A stretch of DNA of 8,582 nt from Chloroflexota bacterium (GTDB taxonomy: Bacteria > Chloroflexota > Anaerolineae > Caldilineales > Caldilineaceae): positions 1-8,582 of the forward strand of contig JACQGT010000357.1 in NCBI GenBank assembly GCA_016199425.1. Reading direction: 5' to 3'. The translations under genes and the position numbers were made by a program. This document shows positions 1 to 5,001 of the stretch, one piece after another; position 1 is the first letter of the stretch; each line of letters begins with the position of its first letter. A model generated the notes under the pieces. The model saw only the letters and a program-made list of their open reading frames with translations, was not told where the DNA came from and ran no database searches.

Positions 1-299
1 CCGTGGAGGTGCAGACCGCGCCGGATGAGGCGGCCTGGGAGCGGGCGCTCATTGGGGCTATTCCCTGGGCAGATCAGATATGCGCCGGTGTGCCCCGCAG
101 CCGCTACTTTGCACTGGCGGAAAGTATCCAGGCCAAACGCTTTCGCGTCGAGGAGGGCTTCTGCCAGCTTCTCGTCCAGGCCGACATTCTGTGCGCGGTG
201 GGCGCATGTCTGGCCTGTGTCATCCCCACGGCCAACGGCGGCATCACCCGGGTCTGCACCCACGGGCCGGTCTTCGATCTGACACGACTCGCCCTGTAA
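1..299 (+). CDS. pyrK: Dihydroorotate dehydrogenase electron-transfer subunit (PyrK-like), C-terminal part
   Basis: The gene runs in from the left edge; only the last 98 or so residues are visible. They match the end of PyrK, the subunit that passes electrons from dihydroorotate dehydrogenase through a [2Fe-2S] cluster and FAD to NAD+ in pyrimidine synthesis. Counting from the GTG at position 3, the segment WADQICAGVPRSRYFALAE (22-40) is the end of the NAD-binding lobe, and Cys64, Cys69, Cys72 and Cys85 form the C-x4-C-x2-C-x12-C cluster motif, followed by the characteristic THGPVFDL. The loop before the last Cys is the long bacterial form. The usual Gly after the first Cys is Ala here (CAVGAC). 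The GTG at position 3 is simply the first possible codon, not a believable start, because the family is about 250-280 aa. No pyrD is visible. Another PyrK-type gene lies about 0.8 kb downstream. Confidence 0.85.
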   Translation, partial: VEVQTAPDEAAWERALIGAIPWADQICAGVPRSRYFALAESIQAKRFRVEEGFCQLLVQADILCAVGACLACVIPTANGGITRVCTHGPVFDLTRLAL

Positions 300-323
300 C
301 GCGAACTGTTAGTTCGCCCACCC
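296..323. repeat. Small hairpin, degenerate copy of the adjacent repeat
   Basis: GCGAACT (301-307) and AGTTCGC (311-317) pair perfectly around a 3-nt loop. The 28-nt unit GTAACGCGAACTGTTAGTTC... ending in CCCACCC resembles the next 30-nt unit (324-353), which begins GTAACGCAAGCTGTTCGC and also ends in CCCACCC. The two look like a tandem, diverged pair. The first overlaps the stop codon of the PyrK-like gene, so it could act as a processing or termination hairpin. There is no T-run after it. Confidence 0.6.
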
Positions 324-376
324 GTAACGCAAGCTGTTCGCTTGCGCCCACCCCGCAAGCGAACAGCTTGCGTTAC
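324..376. repeat. Perfect 23-bp inverted repeat (large hairpin)
   Basis: Arms at 324-346 and 354-376 are exact reverse complements (23 of 23), separated by the 7-nt loop CCCACCC. The left arm starts GTAACGCAAGCTGTTCGC. The hairpin fills most of the gap between the PyrK-like stop (299) and the probable methyltransferase start (384), ending only 7 nt before that ATG. It leaves no recognisable Shine-Dalgarno sequence. A transcript would form a very stable stem that could terminate transcription or hide the downstream start. The perfect match implies recent arrival or gene conversion. It is probably a dispersed repeat of this genome, which one window cannot prove. Confidence 0.85.
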
Positions 377-383
377 AAATTCA

Positions 384-1122
384 ATGGCCCAACGCACGGC
401 CTGGAATCAGGCATCAGACGCCTACAATTCGCTACACGAAGATAATCTATCGCTGATCTCCCTGGCAGCGCGAGAAGTGACGGCGCTGCTTGGACCTGTC
501 GCCGGACTGGATATACTGGAGATCGGCTGCGGGGGTCGGGCAGAATTGCGTGGAACTGGCGCGTCAGGGTGCACGGGTCACGGGCGTAGACGTCAGCGAT
601 GCGCAGATTGCCCTGGCCCAACGGCGGGTGGAAGGTGCCGGTGTCAGCGTGCGTCTGTTGCGCGCCGACGCGGCCGACCTCTCCCCCCTGCCCGATGCAA
701 GTTTTGATGCGATTGTGGCGGTCTACGTCTTCCCGTATGTGGAAGAGATAGCCGTCTGTCTGGCGGAGTGTACCCGTCTATTGCGCCCCGGCGTGCGGCT
801 GATCTTCGCCCAGGACCACCCCATCCGCGCCTGTTTCTGGGACGAAGAGATGCAGGAAGAATCGGTGCTGCCGGCGCGCAGCTACTTCGACGATTCGCCC
901 CTGCGCTGGACCTTCGCCGGGAGCGACGCGGCGATGACCTCTCACCACCGCACGCTGGAACGGTGGGTTTTTTCGCTACACGAAGTGGGATTTGTGGTAA
1001 AAACGTTGCGGGAGCTCCCCCTGCCCGATGGCTGGGCGGACGACCCCAATGTGGACGAATACACGCGGGAGATTGCGGCGTTTCTGCCACAGGTGATGGT
1101 AATTGAAGCAGTCAAGAGATGA
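384..1122 (+). CDS. Class I SAM-dependent methyltransferase, frameshifted in motif I
   Basis: A Rossmann-fold methyltransferase of unknown substrate. The reading frame is broken. Frame 384-533 gives the N-terminal half ending LDILEIGCG (residues 42-50), and the frame from 535 continues VGQNCVELARQGARVTGVDVS. Removing one G from the run of five at 531-535 restores LEIGCGVGQN, the SAM-binding motif I, and a 245-residue protein of normal length. Further family marks are the acidic end of strand 2 (GVDVS), DASFDAIVAVYVFPYVEE (motif IV region), the LLRPG loop and HHRTLERWV near the C-terminus, followed by an aromatic DGWADDP stretch. The start at 384 (MAQRTAWNQASDAYN) fits the usual N-terminal helix, but a hairpin sits directly upstream and no ribosome-binding site is visible. 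If the frameshift is real, the gene is a pseudogene; if it is a homopolymer sequencing error, the gene is intact. The stop is 12 nt before the next gene. Confidence 0.85.
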
Positions 1123-1134
1123 TGGGATGAGGAG

Positions 1135-1950
1135 ATGATGGCAGCAACGCCGGTCACAGACACTACCTACGCACTACGCACTACGCACTACGCACTGCCC
1201 ACGCGGGCGCGCATCCTCAAAATCCAAACCGACAATTACCGCACAAAAACCTTCGTCCTCGACGCGGCATTGGAGGCTTTTCCCGGCCAATTTGTGATGG
1301 CCTGGCTGCCCCGCTTCGACGAAAAGCCCTTTTCTCTGGTCAATGCCGATCCGGTGACGCTGATGATTACGGCGGTGGGACCCTTCAGCCGCTTGATGCA
1401 TGGAAAGCAGCCGGGGGATTTTGTCTGGCTACGGGGAGCCTTCGGCGCGGGCTATCGGGTGAATGGGACAGGACGGCGGCTGGCGCTGGTGGGCGGTGGC
1501 TACGGGGTGGCTCCCCTGCACTGGCTGGCGCGCACCCAACTGGGCGTGGCCGCGTCGATGACGGCGGTCATCGGTGCACGCACGGGGGAGGATATTCTCT
1601 ACGCCGAACGCTTTGCGGCATTGGGGGAGCAGGCCGCAGCACAGGCAACCCGGCTGCAAACGCTTGTCACGACAGAAGACGGCAGCCGGGGCATCCACGG
1701 GCGGGTGACCGACGCGCTCGTTCCTTTGCTGAAGCGGGGCGAGATCGACGCCATCTGCGCCTGCGGTCCCCACGGGATGCTGGCCGCGCTGGAGCTGTTT
1801 GGCCAGGAATACGGCGTGGAAACCCAACTCTCCTGGGAAGCCTATATGCGTTGCGGGATCGGTATCTGCGGCGCATGTGAGCACGAGGGGAAGGTGCTGT
1901 GTATGGATGGGCCGGTGCTGAGGAGAAGGGATGAAGGGATGATGGGATGA
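1135..1950 (+). CDS. pyrK: PyrK-type FAD/[2Fe-2S] oxidoreductase (DHOD electron-transfer subunit, short-loop type)
   Basis: A complete 271-aa ferredoxin-reductase-like flavoprotein related to PyrK. PTRARILKI (22-30) opens the FAD-binding barrel; DEKPFSLVN (62-70) corresponds to the R-x-[YF]-S FAD motif, with Lys in place of Arg; GGGYGVAPL (120-128) is the nucleotide-binding loop; CACGPHGML (208-216) is the conserved C-G-P turn; and Cys240, Cys245, Cys248 and Cys256 bind the [2Fe-2S] cluster (C-x4-C-x2-C-x7-C, then MDGPVL). The short x7 loop is typical of archaeal PyrK and unlike the long loop of the partial gene at 1-299. The likely role is electron transfer for a dihydroorotate dehydrogenase or another partner oxidoreductase. 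Both ends are repeat-derived: residues about 10-21 come from TACGCAC heptamers and residues 264-271 from GGGATGAT octamers. The start is uncertain between the adjacent ATGs at 1135 and 1138; a GAGGAG lies directly before them. Confidence 0.85.
   Translation: MMAATPVTDTTYALRTTHYALPTRARILKIQTDNYRTKTFVLDAALEAFPGQFVMAWLPRFDEKPFSLVNADPVTLMITAVGPFSRLMHGKQPGDFVWLRGAFGAGYRVNGTGRRLALVGGGYGVAPLHWLARTQLGVAASMTAVIGARTGEDILYAERFAALGEQAAAQATRLQTLVTTEDGSRGIHGRVTDALVPLLKRGEIDAICACGPHGMLAALELFGQEYGVETQLSWEAYMRCGIGICGACEHEGKVLCMDGPVLRRRDEGMMG
1161..1195. repeat. Heptanucleotide tandem repeat TACGCAC x4, inside a coding region
   Basis: Four exact copies of TACGCAC occupy 1168-1195, with a partial diverged unit before them. 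Because 7 is not a multiple of 3, three units encode a 7-residue period (YALRTTH, then YAL). This is the N-terminal tail of the PyrK-type protein and precedes its conserved domain. The array is of the short tandemly repeated repetitive (STRR) type known from cyanobacteria and other repeat-rich bacteria. Confidence 0.85.
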
Positions 1951-2012
1951 TGGGATGATGGGGGATGGTGCTTCGTTGCCTCATCATCTTATTATCTCAT
2001 CATCCCTTCATC
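1930..2012. repeat. Octamer repeat GGGATGAT x3 with 15-bp inverted repeat between convergent genes
   Basis: GGGATGAT repeats three times in tandem at 1936-1959. GATGAAGGGATGATG (1930-1944) is the exact reverse complement of CATCATCCCTTCATC (1998-2012), with 53 nt between the arms. The structure spans the ends of two convergent genes: the left arm encodes the last residues of the PyrK-type protein (RDEGMMG, stop at 1948-1950) and the right arm covers the stop codon of the S58 peptidase (2008-2010). A related GATGATGGGATGAGGAG stretch sits at 1119-1135, just before the PyrK-type start. The structure may act as a two-way terminator, although it has no clear T-run. Confidence 0.7.
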
Positions 2013-3012
2013 TCAGCGCCAACGGGGCCAGATCGGAAGCAGAAGGAAGACCGAACCCCGCGCTCGCGCTGCGCACCCCGTCCAGCACAGCCGCGGCGAC
2101 CACCTGGGCAGCGATTGCGCCGAGCAGACTCAGTTCGTAGGGGATGTCCAGAGTACCGGTGCCCAGGGCAAAGAGACAGTCGCCGTCGTACATTGTGTGG
2201 GCCGGGCGGGTGGTGCGGGTGACGCCAGCCTGCGCCATCTGTGCCAGTTTGGTAGCCTGGGCTTTGGTTAGGGGCAGATTGGTGGCGACGACGCCGATGG
2301 TTGTGTTTTCCCGCTGGGGTGGGTGGCGGAAGAGGAATTGGTCGAAGCGGGCCGCGGCGGTGGCGAGAGCGTCGGCCAGTTGGCCGCTTTCCGGATCCCG
2401 CGCCCCGGCGATGATACGGGCGGCGGTCGGATCCACAATGTCGCCGATGGCGTTGACCGCCGCCAGCGCGGCCACGACAGCGCCGCCAGGCAGCGTCACC
2501 GACGCTTGCCCCAATCCGCCCCGGCTGGCGTTGGCAAAGCCAAGTAGTTTGCCCACTGTGCAGCCGGTCCCCGCGCCGATATTACCCCGGCTGGCCTCTG
2601 TGGTAGAGGCGGTCTGGCAGGCGGCGTAGGCATTGGTTTCGGTAGGGTAAACGATTGAACCGTTGAAGGCCAGGTCGTAGAGAATGGCGGACGACACAAT
2701 CGGGACACGGGCCGCGGGGGTGTACCAGCCGTAGCCATTTTCAGCCAACCAGCGCAGCGCGCCGTGGGCCGCGCCCAGCCCGTAGGCCGAGCCGCCGCTG
2801 AGCACAATGCCATGCACCCGGTCCACGCCAGTGATAGGATCGAGCAGGTCGGTCTCCCGTGTCCCCGGCGACGAACCCCGCACATCCACCCCGCCACAGG
2901 CCCCGGCTGGCGTCAGCACAACTGTACAACCTGTGCCGTTGGCCGCATCGGTCCAATGGCCCACCAGCACGCCGGGTACAGCGGTCAATGAATTAGGCAC
3001 TGGCGACTCCAT
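2008..3012 (-). CDS. P1/S58 family autoprocessing aminopeptidase (DmpA/NylC-like)
   Basis: A 334-aa member of peptidase family S58 (L-aminopeptidase/D-esterase DmpA, 6-aminohexanoate oligomer hydrolase NylC, and many general P1-family peptidases). These enzymes are made as one chain that cuts itself into alpha and beta parts; the new N-terminal Ser or Thr becomes the nucleophile. Visible family segments are LTAVPGVLVGHWTD (9-22), GVDVRGSSPGTRETDLLDP (41-59), HGIVLSGGSAYGL (67-79), GNIGAGTGCTVGKLLG (143-158), GGLGQAS (165-171) and AAVNAIGDIVDP (184-195). RENTTIGVVATN (234-245) contains the probable cleavage site, Asn236-Thr237, as in the NylC branch, rather than the Gly-Ser of DmpA. HTMYDGDCLFALGTG (272-286) follows. 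There is no signal peptide, so it is probably cytoplasmic. The substrate cannot be deduced. No Shine-Dalgarno sequence is visible before the ATG at 3012. The SufE-like gene lies 85 nt upstream on the same strand. Confidence 0.92.
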   Translation of the reverse strand: MESPVPNSLTAVPGVLVGHWTDAANGTGCTVVLTPAGACGGVDVRGSSPGTRETDLLDPITGVDRVHGIVLSGGSAYGLGAAHGALRWLAENGYGWYTPAARVPIVSSAILYDLAFNGSIVYPTETNAYAACQTASTTEASRGNIGAGTGCTVGKLLGFANASRGGLGQASVTLPGGAVVAALAAVNAIGDIVDPTAARIIAGARDPESGQLADALATAAARFDQFLFRHPPQRENTTIGVVATNLPLTKAQATKLAQMAQAGVTRTTRPAHTMYDGDCLFALGTGTLDIPYELSLLGAIAAQVVAAAVLDGVRSASAGFGLPSASDLAPLALR

Positions 3013-3044
3013 AACGAAACGGACGACAGAGAGAACAAAACTTA

Positions 3045-3123
3045 AGTAAGCAGTTATCAGTTATCAGTAGCGCGTGTTGTTGTTCACCGATAACTGATTA
3101 CTGCTCACTACTTACTGCTGACT
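3045..3123. repeat. Heptamer repeats forming an imperfect 20-bp inverted repeat
   Basis: On the + strand CAGTTAT is repeated at 3051-3064. On the - strand 3123-3089 reads as five heptamers of the form AGTNNNN (AGTCAGC, AGTAAGT, AGTGAGC, AGTAATC, AGTTATC). The two halves face each other: 3046-3065 and 3089-3108 pair at 18 of 20 positions around a 23-nt spacer. The right half encodes the last seven residues of the SufE-like protein (SAVSSEQ) and supplies its TAA stop (3098-3100). The hairpin lies between that gene and the downstream S58 peptidase gene, so it could reduce read-through or stabilise the mRNA end. Confidence 0.75.
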
Positions 3124-3583
3124 CCCCTGCCATCTTCGCCACAACCTGCCGCTTCAGATACCCCATCAGCGCGTGCAGGCCACGCAGCCGCTGGTGGCTG
3201 ATGGCTTCGTGGAGGCCGAGCAGGTAGTGGATGTCCTCCGGGGTTTGCAACACTTCGTCGGGGGAGGTGCCGTCCAGCCCCTCGGCCACGATGGCCGCAT
3301 AGCCGCGCACAGTAGGGGATTCCCGGGGTACGTCGATAAAGAAGTGAACTGCGCCGTTGTCGATCTCCGTGAAGACAAAGACCGGAGTCTGGCACTCGTG
3401 GACCTGCTCCATCTGGTCGCGCTGGGCGTGGAGCCGTGCGGGCAGATCGGGCATACCCAGGGCAAAGTCCAAAAGATATTCCAGCCGCTCCTGGGGCAAT
3501 GCCTCGCGAAATTCCTCGACAATCTCGCGCAGGGCCGCGGGCAGGGTGTCGATTTTTGCTTCAGTGGTCAATTCACTGCTCAT
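3098..3583 (-). CDS. sufE: SufE-family sulfur-acceptor (Fe-S cluster assembly) protein
   Basis: A 161-aa protein of the SufE/CsdE fold. SufE takes persulfide sulfur from the cysteine desulfurase SufS onto one Cys and hands it to the Suf scaffold for Fe-S clusters. Evidence: the helix IVEEFREALPQERLEYLLDF (residues 21-40), VHECQTPVFVFTEI with the acceptor Cys64, VHFFIDVPRESPTVRGYAAIVAEGLDG (the conserved S-P-x-V-R-G-x-x-A region) and the C-terminal SHQRLRGLHALMGYLKRQV. The ATG at 3583 is chosen because GAAGGAAG lies 7 nt upstream of it; a longer frame to 3664 adds 27 residues with no family resemblance and would run through a promoter-like site. Sequence after about residue 150 (SAVSSEQ) comes from a heptamer repeat. 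No sufS, sufB, sufC or sufD is in the window, so its partners must be elsewhere. Confidence 0.9.
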   Translation of the reverse strand: MSSELTTEAKIDTLPAALREIVEEFREALPQERLEYLLDFALGMPDLPARLHAQRDQMEQVHECQTPVFVFTEIDNGAVHFFIDVPRESPTVRGYAAIVAEGLDGTSPDEVLQTPEDIHYLLGLHEAISHQRLRGLHALMGYLKRQVVAKMAGESAVSSEQ

Positions 3584-3640
3584 CGCGTAACTTCCTTCGT
3601 TGATCCGATTTTCTGCACAAACAAAAGATGACTGCCGCCG

Positions 3641-3668
3641 ACAATAGCGACAGTCACCTGTCATACAA
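3641..3668 (-). promoter_or_regulatory. Possible sufE promoter with a dyad in the spacer
   Basis: Reading the - strand, TTGTAT (3668-3663) and TATTGT (3646-3641) are separated by 16 bp, a sigma70-like arrangement with imperfect boxes. The spacer contains GACAGGTGACTGTC (3662-3649), a dyad with 5-bp arms, which would suit a repressor bound between the boxes. The start codon is about 60 nt downstream. Both boxes are weak matches, so this is tentative. Confidence 0.35.
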
Positions 3669-3688
3669 TCCCATGGACGACGGGCCGC

Positions 3689-3889
3689 TTACTTGTCGCG
3701 CTTGAGGACAGGCAAGCCGTTTTTGCTCTCTGAAACCAAATAGCCAGCGGGAACCGCGTCCAGAGAACCCTCGTCCTTCACTTCTTTGGCGAAGAAGTAG
3801 AGGGTCTGCTGTGCGCCGTTGCGCAGGGTGGTGTCCTTGGAATGCAGGAAATAGGTGCGGCCCTTGGAATTGGTGTACGAGAATGCCAT
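3689..3889 (-). CDS. Small conserved protein of unknown function (66 aa)
   Basis: The product MAFSYTNSKGRTYFLHSKDT... is 66 residues, soluble and basic at its C-terminus (GLPVLKRDK). I recall similar short proteins (S/TNSKG-x-TYYLH, a basic stretch, then IYFFA-x-E and PAGY) as conserved hypotheticals in Chloroflexota and some cyanobacteria, but no function is known to me. The pattern TNSKGRTYFLH (6-16), QTLYFFAKEVKDEGSLDAVPAGYLV (28-52) and the final NGLPVLKR suggests a compact beta-rich fold. The ATG at 3889 is preferred over the one at 3997: GAAAGGAA lies just upstream, conservation starts there, and the longer version would translate an inverted repeat. TATAGT (- strand, 3919-3914) could be its -10 box. 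It lies 105 nt upstream of sufE and 201 nt downstream of the phosphodiesterase gene. Confidence 0.75.
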   Translation of the reverse strand: MAFSYTNSKGRTYFLHSKDTTLRNGAQQTLYFFAKEVKDEGSLDAVPAGYLVSESKNGLPVLKRDK

Positions 3890-3931
3890 CTTTCTGTTCC
3901 TTTCTCTAACAATACTATAGCAATAAACTAT

Positions 3932-3987
3932 TTGGGTATTGGATATTGGGCCACGTCTGCCTCCTACCCAATATCCAATACCCAATA
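3932..3987. repeat. Perfect 19-bp inverted repeat made of heptamers
   Basis: The arms 3932-3950 (TTGGGTATTGGATATTGGG) and 3967-3985 are exact reverse complements with a 16-nt spacer. The right side reads as heptamers CCCAATA, TCCAATA, CCCAATA (3967-3987). It lies between the stop of the phosphodiesterase gene (4091) and the start of the 66-aa gene (3889), both on the - strand. It could serve as a terminator or attenuator in that gap, but no T-run follows on the - strand. Confidence 0.8.
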
Positions 3988-4090
3988 TCCCCGCCATTCT
4001 GGACGGGTTCTAAGTCCACTCTATCCTATTGTAGACCAGCTTTTCAAAAATGAAAACTCTGCAAAACCTTCGTTCCCCATACGATCTTGT

Positions 4091-4945
4091 CTATCTGCTC
4101 TGCCAGGCGACCAAAACCAGCCCCGGATCGTCGGCGATCACCCCATCTGCGCCAAATTCGACCAGCAGGCGAATGGGCCAGGGGTGTTCCAGCGCGCCGA
4201 ACCAGACGTAGACTTTGCGCCCTTCGTCGTGGGCCTGGCGGATCATCCAGGGGTAGAGCAGGACCATTTCCGCCATCGGGCAGACGGCTGCGGCGTTGCC
4301 CGGTTGGGGGCCAGAGAGATCGAAATGGCCCAGACCGTAGAGAGCGCACAAGGGCAGGTCCCCCGACAGTTCGCCCAGGCGAGCGAGGGATGCACCGTCA
4401 AAAGATTGAACGACGGTGTGCCCCGTGTAGTCTGCTACCGCCAGCGCTTCGATGATCTTCATCTCCAGGCCAGGATAGAGTTGGGGGGATTTGGCTTCGG
4501 GCATCACGCCGATGGCTGCGGTTTGGGCCAGTTCCAGCACTGCGGCGAAGGTGGGAATCTGTTCGCCATCGCCAGCATCCAATGCCTGCAATTGGGCGAG
4601 AGTAAAATCAGCCACCCGCCCGCTGCCGTTGGTTGTGCGATCCACTGTCGTGTCGTGGATCACCACCAGATGGCCGTCGTCGCTCATCTGCACGTCCATC
4701 TCCAACCAGTCGGCCCCGGCGGCGATGGCGCTACGGAAGGCGGCCAATGTATTCTCCGGCGCGTGGGCCGAGTCGCCCCGGTGGGCGATGGCAACGGGGC
4801 GGGCGGGGATGGGTCCGCGCAGGAGGAGATAACTGCCGTAGTAGGCCAATAGCAGGATAAAGACAAGCACAACGAACTGGCTGAGACAGCCCAGCCCCCG
4901 GGTGAAGCGATTGCCCCTGCGTTGTCTGCGTTCCTCTGTGTACAT
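4091..4945 (-). CDS. Membrane-anchored glycerophosphodiester phosphodiesterase
   Basis: A 284-aa GDPD-family TIM-barrel enzyme that hydrolyses glycerophosphodiesters (deacylated phospholipids) to sn-glycerol 3-phosphate and an alcohol, using a metal ion. One hydrophobic segment (about residues 22-42, SQFVVLVFILLLAYYGSYLLL) after a basic N-terminus predicts a membrane anchor with the enzyme outside. Catalytic and metal-binding parts are visible: IAHRGDSAHAPENT (His55, Arg56), LEMDVQMSDDGHLVVIHD (Glu82, Asp84, His97), PEAKSP (Glu150, Lys152), VVQSFD (178-183) and the end GADGVIADDPGLVL. Full family length. The first 11 residues (MYTEERRQRRG) come from a repeat-like stretch resembling the dispersed ACGCAGAG type, so the true start is less certain than the rest, but no other ATG precedes the membrane segment. 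No clear Shine-Dalgarno sequence. Confidence 0.92.
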   Translation of the reverse strand: MYTEERRQRRGNRFTRGLGCLSQFVVLVFILLLAYYGSYLLLRGPIPARPVAIAHRGDSAHAPENTLAAFRSAIAAGADWLEMDVQMSDDGHLVVIHDTTVDRTTNGSGRVADFTLAQLQALDAGDGEQIPTFAAVLELAQTAAIGVMPEAKSPQLYPGLEMKIIEALAVADYTGHTVVQSFDGASLARLGELSGDLPLCALYGLGHFDLSGPQPGNAAAVCPMAEMVLLYPWMIRQAHDEGRKVYVWFGALEHPWPIRLLVEFGADGVIADDPGLVLVAWQSR

Positions 4946-4993
4946 TGAGTCGCTCTGGGCGTGAGAACACGGATTTCAGAATTTACGGATTTG
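4912..4993. repeat. Repeat-like stretch at the start of the phosphodiesterase gene
   Basis: On the - strand ACACAGAGGAACGCAGACAA and the following ACGCAGG look like a diverged ACGCAGAG-type low-complexity repeat. Upstream, AAATCCGTAAATTCTGAAAT followed by CCGTGTTC holds two AAATCCGT-like units (4990-4963). These resemble dispersed repeats that I recall from repeat-rich Chloroflexota genomes. The stretch covers the start codon and the first codons of the phosphodiesterase gene and most of the 56-nt gap to the upstream methyltransferase gene. Confidence 0.45.
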
Positions 4994-5001
4994 CTGTTCG
5001 T

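Noticed and set aside
525..545. Programmed ribosomal frameshifting in the methyltransferase
   Set aside because: No slippery heptamer with a stop nearby, no stimulatory structure or internal Shine-Dalgarno sequence apparent, and this family has no known programmed shift. A plain indel in a G-run is simpler.
490..1122. Methyltransferase taken as starting at the ATG at 490
   Set aside because: That start lacks the first half of motif I; the missing half is intact in the neighbouring frame from 384, so a frameshift explains the data better.
3045..3123. CRISPR-like array
   Set aside because: Units are 7 nt with no spacers of 25-40 nt and no cas genes nearby.
3584..3664. N-terminal extension of the SufE protein to the ATG at 3664
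   Set aside because: The extension (Cys-rich, no family match) crosses a promoter-like site, while the ATG at 3583 has a good Shine-Dalgarno sequence.
3890..3997. N-terminal extension of the 66-aa protein to the ATG at 3997
   Set aside because: It would translate the 19-bp inverted repeat; the ribosome-binding site and conserved sequence point to 3889.
3842..4852. Long open frame (336 codons) on the + strand opposite the phosphodiesterase gene
   Set aside because: It translates the inverted repeat and the antisense of conserved GDPD motifs; no recognisable protein features.
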